The notes under the pieces: model-generated | What the model was told of the DNA's origin: nothing | What the model saw: the letters and a program-made list of their open reading frames with translations, nothing else | Database searches by the model: none | From: Nicotiana tabacum | Taxonomy: Eukaryota; Streptophyta; Magnoliopsida; Solanales; Solanaceae | DNA: 64,000 nt | Assembly: GCF_000715075.1 (NCBI RefSeq) | Contig: NC_134087.1 | Coordinates: forward strand, 188,573,276-188,637,275 | Reading direction: 5' to 3' | Shown: one piece after another, positions 12,657 to 23,733 of the stretch | Position numbering within the stretch: the stretch's first letter is position 1 | Layout: each line of letters opens with the position of its first letter | Program-made: the position numbers and the translations under genes

Positions 12657-12838
12657 AATGGATAACGTTTGAGGACAAAGAATGGAATATCATCATTCTT
12701 TTGAAATAGGTAATGTTTGGAAGATTTAAGGAATGAAATATCATAATTATAATGGATAACGTTTGAAGACTAAGAATGGAATATCATCATTCTTCTGAAA
12801 TGGATAATGTTTGGAAGATTTAAGGAATGAAATATCAT
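12657..12838. repeat. 88-bp direct duplication inside LTR
   Basis: Copies at 12657-12744 and 12751-12838, separated by 6 bp, with about five mismatches by eye. The unit itself alternates two related halves beginning AATGGATAACGTTTG and TAATGTTTGGAAG. Confidence 0.85.
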
Positions 12839-13343
12839 TTTTTGATGTTTTTGGGTCTTATTTGTGTCCAAATGCATGGATAAGAATCCTTAATTGCTAG
12901 ACACATAGGTAAAAAAATGCTTAATCACTTCTCACATTTGTGGATTCTTGCCACATTCGGGTAATAATTTATAATTTGTATCCACTTATTAGTTAACTAG
13001 GTAATGTCCTGTTACCCGGTAATTAATCAATTACCCGTATAATTAAGAATTATTCCCTCTTACTTAAAATATTACTCATTTTTCACATACCTTACACACC
13101 TTTCTAGCATGGTCATGTAGTACCTTGCATGTTACTAGTCCATAAATACCGGGTATTTTAGCTCGTGCCGTATTTTACCCCAATATGTCAAACTTGGACG
13201 AAAAATTTATTTTCTTTGACTTGCTTCCCCTTTCACCTTTACGAATTTATTCATCACTTGTGAAATAACATAATTCTTATAATCTCCAAATAATCTTTTA
13301 CTTGGACTGATATCAATTACCTTACGACAAATCCAACGTACAA

Positions 13344-13510
13344 TACTACAGGGTGCAACATCGTCGTAACTTAATACTGCAAAGCATAACATCACCGTAA
13401 TATAATACTGCAAGACGTAATATCATCGTAATATACTACTGCAAAGGGTAACATCATCGTAATATATTACTGCAGAGCATAACATCGACGTAATACTGTG
13501 GGCGATAACA
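13344..13510. repeat. 31-bp minisatellite at the LTR terminus
   Basis: Units start at 13344, 13375, 13406, 13437, 13468 and 13494, each beginning TACT(G/A)C and holding AACATCRTCGTAAT. The last unit is cut by the LTR terminus, so the array makes up the very start of the LTR on the minus strand. Confidence 0.85.
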
Positions 13511-14589
13511 ACTTCATTATTAGTTAAGGGGATCATTCTGATGGCCTGCCTTAGGGTTTCCACCCATGGCGTGATTAAGACTATTCCGAGCCCGGACCCT
13601 TTTATGTTGGAAGATCCATACATAGAAAAGATCCAAACCCCCGATGTCGATTCCGACACCATTACTGCCTCCTTGTTTTCTAGAGGCAAAAGTCACAGAT
13701 TGAAGTTGGCCACAAAGTGAGCTAAGACTTGTGACTTAATTGCAGTCCTTGATTTGTATTCAATACCAAATTAACTCATTTGAACGGCCCATTTGGCCAA
13801 TCTGCCCGAGAGCTCAGGCTTGTGAAGAATGTTCCGCAAAGGGAAAGTAGTCACCATAGTTATCGGGTGACACTAGAAGTAGGGCCTCAGCTTCCGAGCA
13901 GCGACTACGAGAGCTAAGGCCAATTTTTCCAAATGTGGATAGCGAGTTTCCGCATCCCGTTAGAATTTTGCTAACGTAATAAATGGGAGTTGTGTACCTT
14001 CATCCTCTTGGACAAAAACTACACTTACCGCAACTTCTGAAATCGCGGGGTAGGCTAGAAAAATCACAGTCTTTTGGTAGAGCAATGTAGGGCTTGACAA
14101 GTACTTCTTCAAGTCCTTCAAGGGTTGCTGATATTCCGATGTCCATTTGAAGTTATTATTACCTGCTCAATGCTGCTAATCTCCATGTGAGCCTTTGGAC
14201 TTCTTTTATGTTTGACAATTGATCTGAGATATCTTCTACGACCTTGATATTTTTGGGGTTTACCTCAGTTACCTTTGTGAGACCAGGAATCCCAGGAACT
14301 TACCAGATCTAACCCCGAACGCGCACTTCTCGGGGTTAAGTTTCATGTTATACCTCCTTAGGATATCGAATGTTTCTTGCAAGTGCTTAAGGTGGTAACC
14401 TGCATTCAAAGACTTAACGAGCATATCGTCTATATATACTTCCATAGTATTTCCTATTTGTTTCTCGAACATCTTATTCACGAGCCGTTGATAAGTGGAT
14501 CTAATGTTGTTTTAAACCCAAAGGGCATCACATTGTAACAATATATACCGAAATTTGTTATAAACAAAGTCTTTTCCTAATCTTCCTAG
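13511..14589 (-). pseudogene. Tat-lineage pol relic: RT C-terminus, RNase H, start of archaeal-type RNase H
   Basis: Reading down the minus strand there is the RT part with the YIDDMLVKS active-site box (around 14430), then the RT connection, a classical RNase H region with RYPHLEKLALALV, and then a second, archaeal-type RNase H starting at GSSNIKGSGLGIVL. The double RNase H is the hallmark of the plant Tat lineage. Several in-frame stops and frameshifts break it. It is cut at 13510 right after the PLTNNE motif by an LTR insertion, and at 14589 by a hAT element. It is the oldest layer I can identify in the window. Confidence 0.85.
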
Positions 14590-16149
14590 TAGAGCTGCTT
14601 ATCGAGCGGATCAGGCGGTTATTTACTCTTAACGGTTCAGCTTATCAGTTATCGGCTTTTAAATGTAATAATCTGCTAGCCACTCGATAATATATCAGGC
14701 GGATTGATATCGATTTAGCTCTTATCAGGTGATTTATCAGCCTAGTTCAATCTGTATTATGGAGGACTATTTTGGTCCTTCATGTTACAGCGTGTTAGTT
14801 ATTACACCAAAATTGACACCTCTAAACACTAGAGAAATTTTCTAGTGCTCAGGACGCTGCTTTGAGTTTAGAGCAGACTATAGATATTGTAGTAATGGTT
14901 GCAAATTGCAATTGCACATTACACACATACCATTTAATTTACACACGCTTAAATCACTATTTGCTAGTACCTGATTAATCCACACACTGACAAAGATAAC
15001 AAAGTGAGTCCAGAATACATCAGTCAAAATGATTAATCCATACATATTATACAGAGATAAAAATCACTATTAACACTTAACACTTCCTTACATGGCAATT
15101 ACTTTTGTCAAAATGAGTCCATAATACAACTAGAGATAAAATGGAAATTTAGACATAAAATCTAGAACAATTGGAGACATCCAAAATACAACCATTGCAG
15201 CTAACACCTAACAATGCTTCAATTTCTGCAGCTTCAAAGTTCAAACAACAGCTTAAGAGTCTTTGGAATCACTCTGCAATCGTAGAACTATTTATATTAT
15301 TAATAACATTCAAGATATAACAAACTGCTAACATCCAACAACCTATGTTACTATTCACTATACTAACAGTTGATCCCTGTAAAAAAGATGTATACACCAA
15401 ATTTCAGCATAAAAACAAATCAATATGAAGTATACATGCTCATTTTGGTTAGTGAAAAGGTTCCTAAATCTTGGTAAATAAGACACAAGGAAAAACATGC
15501 ATTCAAGAGATATAGGGGTTTCACTATAACACACCAATATTAAGCATACATGGTTCAGTTTGGGCAGCTAAAAAACTTCCCGAATCTTTGTAAACAATCG
15601 AGACGACAAGGGAAAGCATGCATCTAAGAGAGAATGGTTTCACTATTTTTCCTATAAGAACAGCTTCAACTTCCTAACGATAACAATAGCATATTTAGCT
15701 ATATTCTAATCAATTTGTTGATAAGAAACGCGCTAACACAAGCATAGATTCAATGCTTGAAGCCTTGATTAATATATTTATTAACACTATATTATAACTC
15801 GAATTCTTACCAGATATATTAACACTACACGTCAATTACGGAAGGGTCTTTTTTATCCCTGGTTAAATCTAAAGAAAAAAAATTAAAATAATGAATCGTG
15901 TGATAAATATAAGCATATCCACAATACTTATATACAACAAATATAGTAACAATATTATTACCTTGTTCAAGCTGCTCTATTTTATCAATATCTTTCTCAA
16001 CACTAACAGGTTGTTTTAATTTTTAATTTTAAAGCCAATTTTGAAGACACACTAGAGCTTGCACAAATTTAGGAGTTAATGAAATCTTAAATTAATCAAC
16101 AAGACGTCCTCCCATACTAAACGCACATTCGGATGCCACACTTGAAACC
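14590..16149 (-). mobile_element. hAT-type DNA transposon, 3' half
   Basis: Begins TAGAGCTGCTTATCGAGC at 14590 inside the Tat RT frame and runs to 16149, where the Tekay LTR cuts it. The first 200 bases hold repeated CTTATCAG/TTATCGG words, resembling the subterminal repeats of hAT elements. The rest is AT-rich non-coding DNA until the transposase C-terminus. The 8 bases before it (14582-14589, CTTCCTAG) are the expected target-site duplication, whose partner should lie past the right edge of the window. Confidence 0.65.
16029..16148 (-). pseudogene. hAT transposase C-terminal dimerisation domain (fragment)
   Basis: The minus strand encodes ASECAFSMGGRLVD, a stop, and then in the same frame a short tail ending VCLQNWL and a normal stop. 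The serine-rich A-S-E/x-x-F-S-x-G-G-R block is the signature of the hAT dimerisation domain. One premature TAA lies inside. The N-terminal bulk, with BED finger and catalytic core, is cut off at 16149 by the Tekay insertion and should continue beyond the window. Confidence 0.8.
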
Positions 16150-16774
16150 TGTCACGACCCAATTTCCCTTCTGTAAGACATCATGATGGCACTTAGTCTC
16201 TACAACTAGGTAAGCCTAACGTTTGCAGAATAATGAAATAAAAATATATATTTAACAACTAACTATAATAGTAACAACATAATAGAAAACCATGCCACTC
16301 AGCATGTACAATAACCAACTTCTCAATACTACACGGTCTTCCCCAAAATCCGGAATATCGTGAGTCACAAACTATAGAAGGATATCTAATGTCTCTATAC
16401 ATCAGAGTCTAACAAAAGAAATAGAAGATAATGGACATAAGGGAGAATATAGGGGGACTCCGAGGTCTGCGGACACGACAGATATACCTTGAAGTCTCCA
16501 ACTATCGCTGCTTACTGATGATGTGGCTACTAAGAAGTATTTGGATCTACACACAAAAAACATGTGCATAAGAGTAGCATGAGTACACCACAACGGTACC
16601 CAGTAAGTGCCAAGCCTAACCTCGATCGATTAGTGACGAGGTCAGGTCAGGGGCCTACTGGTATGTATATATATAATAAGATGTAACAAAATATCACAGT
16701 ATAATAAAAGACTGATATGTCACAAGAAGAAAATCACAAAAAACAATATAGTACAGTACACATGAATAACAACA

Positions 16775-16915
16775 GAGGATCTCCCGAGATACCATCTCGT
16801 AGTGCCAAAAGTAAATGAGCAGGGGATCTCCAAGGATATCGTCCCGTAGTCCCAAAGTATATATGCATGGGGATCTCCCGGAATACTGTTTTGTATTACC
16901 AACAGTAAATATGCA
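16775..16915. repeat. 47-bp minisatellite in Tekay LTR (left three units)
   Basis: Units begin GGGGATCTC at about 16775, 16822 and 16869. Two further units at 26634 and 26681 lie on the other side of the inserted element. Each contains CCCGGGATATCGTCC-like and AGTCCCAAAGTAAATATGCA-like words. The insertion falls exactly on the ATGCA at a unit boundary. Confidence 0.9.
16911..16915. repeat. Target-site duplication ATGCA
   Basis: Left copy; the right copy is 26629-26633. Both directly abut the LTR ends of the non-autonomous element. Confidence 0.95.
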
Positions 16916-19870
16916 TGTAATGACCCGACCGGTCGTTTTGAACATTTGTACTTTGCTCGGTTTTTTGGGGGAATGAGTAGCTCTGTATGAAGTATTATGA
17001 CTTATGTGAATAGTCTATTTTGATTTTCAGGTTATTTGGAATTGATTTGGAAGAATGATTCCCAACTAAATGCTTTAAATTTGAAAGGTTTGACCAAGGT
17101 TTGACTTTTCAGAATTTGATCTCGATTTGGATTTCTGATGCTTCCGTTAGCTTAGTTGGGTGATTTTGTACATAGGAGCGTGTTTGGATTGTGATTTGGA
17201 GGTCCGCAGTAGAATTTGTCTTGAAATAGCGAAAGTTGAAATTTTGGAATATATCGGGGTCAGATTATGATTTTGGAAGTTGGAGCAGGTCCATAATGTC
17301 AAATGTGACTTGTGTGTAAAATTTAGTTCAATCGGACATGATTTGATAGGTTTCGGTATCGGTTGTGGAAGTTTGAAGTTTCAAGTTCATTGATTTTGAA
17401 TTGAGGTGTGATTGGTCGTTTCGATGTTGTTATGTGTGTTTTGAGGCCTAGAGTAGGTCCATGTTATTATATGGGACTTGTTGGTATATTCGAATAGGGT
17501 CCCAAGGGTCTCGGGTGAGTTTCAGATAGGATTGGGTTGTGTTGTGCTCGTTTTTGTTGTTTCGACATCGTTTTTCAAGCATAAATGGTACTATATTAAG
17601 CAAATGAGCTCTAATTTCTGTTTTTATTAAAGTATTAGATCCGTATCGTAAGTACGGAGCCTTATAAAAAAGAAATGTCGAATTTAGACAACATATAAGG
17701 AATTTATGGTCATTTTACTAAGAATTGGGTTGCTAAAGTTTTTTAGATTAATTACGAAATTACCACTGAATTCGTATTTAAAAATCTGCACTATTTTCAA
17801 ATATTGAACTCAACATATCTCCTTCAATATAAGATCAAATGGAGTGATTCAAGAGCCTAACATAACTAAAATTTCACAAGGAATCCATTGGAAGTATTAA
17901 AAGTGAGTTTCAGGATCGTTTGTCATGAGAAGTGAGGAAGATTGTGGCAAAAAAATATAAAATAAGGGTATGTTCATTGGTCATATTTTGAGTTGGGGAG
18001 CTCGAATTTGGGCAATTTTTACCATATGGATTGGGGTAAGTGTTCTATACTCATTTTTGTTATATTTCATGAATCCATCTTTATTTTTGGCATTTGATTG
18101 ATGATTTCAAAGTGAAATTTGGGCGGTTTTGCCTAACATTTCATAAAGTAAATTTTTATGTTTTGAACGTCGATTCAGAGTCGAAATTGGATGAAACATG
18201 GTTGGACTCATAATTGAATGAGTTGTCGAATTTTGTGTGTTTTGTCGGGTTCCGAGATGCGGGCTCGGGTTGGGACTTTTGGCCAATTTTGGGCTTTTGA
18301 TTAAAGATTTGACCTTTTTCGAATGGGAATAGTTCCTTTAGTATTGGTTGATGTATTTGAGTTGGTTTTGGTTAGTTTCGAGACGATCGGAGGTCGGAAC
18401 GTGCGAAATGGCATTTTTGGAGCATCGTTTGGCTTGCTCGATATTGAAATTGACTTGTTTGAGGTAAGTAACAATTGTAAATCTAGTCCTGAGGGTATGA
18501 AACCACGGATTTCGTATCGTTTTACTATTTTGAGGTGACACACATGCTAGGTGACGGGTGTGTGGGCGTGCACTATTGGGAATTGTGACTTGGTCCATCC
18601 CGTAGCAACTATAAAGTTGCGTATTTGGTCGAAACTATATGATACTTATGTGTTTTAGAAAGAGTTTCTGTAAATTGGGCTGAATGCCACATTTCGGCCT
18701 TGTGCCAGAGCTGTTTGGACCCTTAGGGGACTTTTTCTTACTATCTTCTTACTATTTTCGATTGAAAATCTATACTCAGCCATGTTATACTTATTGATTT
18801 CATAACTCAGTCTTTATTACTCTGTTTTAACACATATAAATGTTATTTTGGGTTGAGTACCCTGCTTACTGAGAGCCCGAGTGGCTTGAGAGGTTTATGA
18901 TTGAGTGAGGCCGAGGGCCTGATTTGTGAGGATATTTATGCGATCGAGTTGCACGCCGCATCATGTTGTTACTAATTCATGATTGAGTGAGGTTAAGGGC
19001 CTGATTGATTTATGTTACAAGGTGGCTTGTTATAGCGGTTGGCTGAAGGAGCCCCTACAGAGTATGCACACCCCTAGTGAGCGCAGGTACCTACTGAGTA
19101 CTGGTGAGGTATGCCCGAGGGGTTGTATATGAGTGATGGTGAGGTATGCTCGATGGGATGTATACGAGTGACTGTGAGGTTTGCTCGAGGGGCTATATGT
19201 GAGTGATGTTTTGCCCGAGGGGTTATTTATGATTCCATCATTTTGCTCACTACTGCATTGAGCCTCTGTTTGAGAACTGTAGAAATATATCTTCAAATGA
19301 TATTACTAGAACTGAGTTTAAACGAAATAATTTGATTTAAAGTCTGCTTTTAAAGCCTGTTGTATTTTTATTAAGATTTTATGATACAAACTTTACATGC
19401 TCTATTGCTCGTCACTAGTCCTCAACCTTTATTTACTTTGTTTACTTACTGAGTTGGCATACTCACGTTACTCCCTGCACCTTGTGTGTAGATCCAGGCA
19501 TTTCTAGACGCGGTAGCGAGTGTTGATTGTTCAGTTGCAGATCCATTGGAGTTAAAAGGTAGCTGCCTGGCAATCGAATCCTTACTTTCCTCCTTCTTTA
19601 TCTTCCCTTAGTTGTATTTAGTTATTTCCAGACTATGTTAGTCTTAATATTGTCCGACGGTTGTAGTAGATGTTCATGACTAGTGACACCCCGATGTCGG
19701 ACTTTCTTTTCTACACTTTTGTTTTGATTTGAACTCCTTTAAAAAGGTTTTATATTAAATAGTTTTGGAACTATCTTTGAAATGAAAATATCAATTTGTT
19801 TTGGTAATGTGTCGGCTTTCCTAGTACATGATAGGCACCATCACGACAGGGTTAGTTTTGGGTTGTGACA
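16916..19870 (+). mobile_element. 5' LTR of the non-autonomous element
   Basis: Starts TGTAATGACCCGACCGG and ends GGGTTGTGACA. It pairs with 23734-26628 along its length. It contains a short tandem stretch (about 19080-19230) of units of about 35-38 bp with GTGAGGTATGCCCGAGGGG. That stretch is shorter in the 3' LTR and explains part of the 60-bp length difference. The small frames inside (for example 18323-18538) occur in LTR DNA and are not genes. Confidence 0.93.
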
Positions 19871-19873
19871 AGT

Positions 19874-19885
19874 TGGTATCAGAGC
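19874..19885 (+). promoter_or_regulatory. Primer binding site (initiator Met tRNA)
   Basis: TGGTATCAGAGC lies three bases after the 5' LTR, the usual Met-tRNA primer site of Tekay-type elements. Confidence 0.9.
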
Positions 19886-22800
19886 CTAGGTTACATAGGT
19901 CTCATGAGTCATGAGCAGGTTTAGTAGAGTCTTGTGGATCAGTATAGAGACGTCTGTACTTATCTTCGAGAGGCTGTAGAACCTTTAGGAAATTCCACAA
20001 TCTTCAATCCTTATCATACGATATTGATTCAACTTGAATCGTAGCTCCTTGAATTCCTTCCACGCATTTGTGAGCACATATGAGCGCTCGATATCAGCTG
20101 TGCATCGACGGTTTGTGAGTTTTATGGTTAGGGTGTGAGATGTGATTTTGGCATGTTGATGATGGGCCGGTCTGGAGGACTTGAGGCTGGGTTTTGTCTG
20201 TGGCTTGAGTATTGAGATTTTGATTTTGTGAGCACGTGCATTTGGGACTTATATGTCTATTTGTGTCCTTATTGGTGGGATTTATGACTGGATGACTATG
20301 GGGTGAGTATGGTTTGATTGTGAGATGTGTTCAGATTGTTCGAATGTGACAAGAAGAGTATTTTGGAGATATAGTAAGGACTATTGGGTGTTTGACTTCT
20401 GTCATGAGTTGGTGTATGGCCTCGAGCTATGGGTGTGTTGAATGACCTCTCATGTAGTTTAGTTGTGGAGTGAGGTAGATCTTCATATTGTATTATGAGT
20501 TCAAACTTAGGGGGATTAAGTAATTGCACAATAGTTATGATAATAGAGGAGTATATAGAGATACTAGTGTGAGGCTAAGCAGGTGGGTTATCTCCTGCGG
20601 GGTGTTATGAGGTTTGTGCGATTCCTATGTTGTTTGTTGGGAGTCCTCTTTTACTAGAGAAATATACATGTTGCAATTTGAGTTTAGATCGCTCATGAGA
20701 GTTGGCTTGACTGTTACGAGGATGAATACGAGCTTTTCAAATGATTTGAGGTACTAGATGTGTCATGTTGCATGAGCTTATGAAGGATTTAGTTGAATCT
20801 CATTATGGTATTATGTCAGTAATAGAGTATGGACATTGTGAGGTTTTGTGTGTTTTGATCTATGGCTTTGAGCCAAGTGGGAGAGTCTGCTATTGATAAG
20901 TTGATTGCATGGCTAAGTGTCATATTAGTTTCAGTTTGAGGTATACTGGTGAATCAGTTATGACTTGTAGAGGCTGAGATCAAGGATGATTCGAGTAAAG
21001 GGAATTTCTGGATACGAGTTGTATTAGGTTTTATGAGTATATGAGAATCATGGAATGATTTGAGTTGTTATTGGCGAAGGATGTAATGTGCGTAGAGCAA
21101 AAATTTATCTAGTTACATTAAAGTGGGGTTACATCTTTGGGTGTTGGAGTACTAATGGGACACAAGTCAATCTACCTGTTTGATCAGTCTAATTGAGATT
21201 TGAGCAGAGTGGATAACTCTCGAGAATGGTTCTAATGAATTTAAGATTTATATGTGGCAATTGAGAATTTTTACGGGTTTGTATGTGGCTAGAAGCTGAG
21301 AGTTACATTGGATAATGTCGAGGCTCGCAGTATTTCTACATTGTTGTGGATTCTACATTTCAGTATCAGGAAAGTAAGATGAACAACTTGAAATTCACAG
21401 AAGGTCTCTTCGGAGTGGGTATCTCGGTTGTGGTACTTTTGGAGTGCTTAAGAGAGCATTCAGCGGCTTATGAGCCTTAGGGCAATGTGGTGTATGTTAG
21501 GGTCTCGTGTGGTGAGTCTGGGTTGAGGATTAAGGTATCATGGCAAGGATAAGTATCAATGTGAATGCAATTCAGAAGGAACTCGGATAGATATGACAGC
21601 TTGGTAGCAGGTTGGATCGGCATGGTAATGGATAAAATTAGTTCTTTGGGTGTTTATGAGGTAATGAGTTTCTACAAGTGTTTCGTGGTAATGCTCTTGA
21701 GTTTTGGTGATCTAAGTAGCTTGGTTAGTTTAGAAGGATTCAGTCCTGACGGTTGGGTTTTGTGCAAATGGGATTCAGAGAGTTCTCAATGGTTCTACCA
21801 TGGTTCGAGGTGTATATTTCCTACCCATGTGTGAAACATGTTGCGATAGGGATTTTATCCTGTATGAGATCTAATGGAAGGTTTCTAGCTGGTTGAGTGT
21901 GTAGTTTATTGTGGCTCGAAGAGGATTTTGAGATTTTCATACTTTTCATACAATGGCATGGTACATGCGGTGTGTTGTGTGAGATTGAGATTTGCATGAG
22001 TAGGGTCACAGGGTATCCTTAGGCAGCATGGGCAGTTTTAGATGACTAGGTAAATGATATTACTATTTGGTGTGGATTGATGAGAGTATACAATTCAGAA
22101 GGGGGCAATGTGTTTTGATTTGTGGATACTCTATCGGTATTGTGGTACTCGTCGAATTAATCGACTGTTGATACTTAAATTTTATGATGTGGCACGAAAG
22201 AATTAGAGAAGCATTCTTCGTGGGGTGATCGTGAACGAGAGGTGCGTCAGATATTCGATCGGTGGAGTTAGGATCAGATATGGTGATTCGTGTGTTCTAT
22301 GGATTTGGAGACTGAGAGTTCTCATGAGTAGATTGTTTTGTGGTTGTGGACTGTGAAAGTGTAGCTAAGGTTAGTTAGAGAGTAGTGTGTGTTGTGATTC
22401 GGTCACTATGGACTTTCGGAGGGTTATTTATCGGTTGTGGGTGACCAGAGTTGATTTGGGGTTCAATGGTAGGCCCAATATAGATGTATGTTCTGCACCG
22501 GGTCGGATTTGTTAATTCCGAACTGCTATTGTTAAGGGATGTGCCATTCGATTGTTGTTGAGCTTATTCATGTTCTGGAGTGATCTATGAGTTACTCTTC
22601 TAGGTTACGAGGGGTTATGATTTGTTGGTTATATGCACATATGGTGCGGTTCTATTGGGGTCTTATAGCAGAATTTGAGTGGGAAAAGTATTGGGTATTG
22701 CTTGGTGGATGGAGTATTGGTTATGCTCTTTCAGGTTTTGTGTGGCGTTATGTCATTTGCTTCTCCGTGATTATGGTAATGCACTTTGAGTACTTGATGT

Positions 22801-23720
22801 CGAATTGCGCATGGTTATTGATTTTGAGCAAGGTGGCTTGAGGTATATGCCATGGATTAGTGTTTAGATAGGGAACACATTGCAACGAAATTATTTTGAG
22901 GTATGAACCTTTGTGTTAGATTCGTGTGATGGTCTTATGGGGTGTGATGGATTTTCATTATTTTGTTGTGGCAGTACTTGTTAAGATTACCGGACAGTCC
23001 TCTCGTTTGAGTCATTTTTTCATGATTTGAGTACATTTGGGATGTTGCTATTGGGTGCACGAATTGCACAGGTTATGGCTTTGGATTGTATTGATGTGTC
23101 ATGTCATCAGAGTGATCATGTTGGATGAGATCATGAGGTCATAAGACCTAGAATGAATACTATCAGAATTGGTTACAACATGGTTGGAAGGATAATATCG
23201 GAAGTCGACTTAGAAATCTGCTATAGTTCCTGTCGGAGAAGAGGGAGCTCCATGACTTATTGATCTAACGAATGGTTATGAGTTTTTGCGTGTTTCTTTC
23301 ATCATTGGCAGTATATGAAAGTGTTAGAACGAGGATTTATTTGTTAAAAGGTGTATTACCGGTATTGGGTTGTTTTGAGCAGCTACTGTGATTAGGAGTT
23401 ATCGCCATGAGTGTTTGAGTTATGTGGTATATCATGTGATTACATCTTGGGTTACGGATATGGTTTGATACAACTTGTTCAGACTTATATAGTGTGTAGA
23501 TGTGAGGTTCTGATCTTATAGAAAATTTCTAATGTTGGAAATTGGGCCTTAAGACTTATGGACTAGGTTGGATTAAGAAATTTCAGTTATGTTGTGTTAT
23601 CAAACCTATATGGGATAGGGTGATGTGGGATTACCCCCCGGGTATGTGCATACTAAGGTTACACGGCAATTTGATGGCTTTGGAACAACTCCTGGCACGT
23701 TCGAGGACGAACGTATGTTT

Positions 23721-23733
23721 AAGTGGGGGAGGA
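23721..23733 (+). promoter_or_regulatory. Polypurine tract
   Basis: AAGTGGGGGAGGA abuts the 3' LTR. It differs by one base from the Tekay tract at 28596-28608 (minus). Confidence 0.9.

Larger units (their letters stand above)
11345..13510 (-). mobile_element. 5' LTR of a Ty3/gypsy element, minus strand (about 2.2 kb)
   Basis: Read on the minus strand it begins TGTTATCGCCC at 13510 and ends GGCGTGACA at 11345, followed by a Met-tRNA primer site. The right boundary is set where a Tat RNase H reading frame resumes (13511), so the element was inserted into that relic. The 5-base flank there is ACTTC. It contains an 88-bp duplication and a 31-bp minisatellite. The small frames in it have no homology I recognise. 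Confidence 0.7.
19871..23733 (+). other. Non-coding internal region of the LARD-like element
   Basis: 3.86 kb between primer site and polypurine tract. I read all frames for gag zinc fingers, protease D-S-G, RT F/YxDD and integrase HHCC motifs and found none. The longest plus frames (21565-21834, 22587-22841, 23542-23922) show no family resemblance, and the last runs into the 3' LTR. The last 70 bases before the LTR keep the word GTTCGAGGACGAACG and the tract TTTAAGTGGGGGAGGA, both also seen at the matching place in Tekay. Confidence 0.7.

Noticed and set aside
18301..18598. Short conserved frames in both LTRs of the non-autonomous element
   Set aside because: They occur in LTR DNA, recur at 25185-25442 only because LTRs are copies, and differ by stops and shifts between copies.
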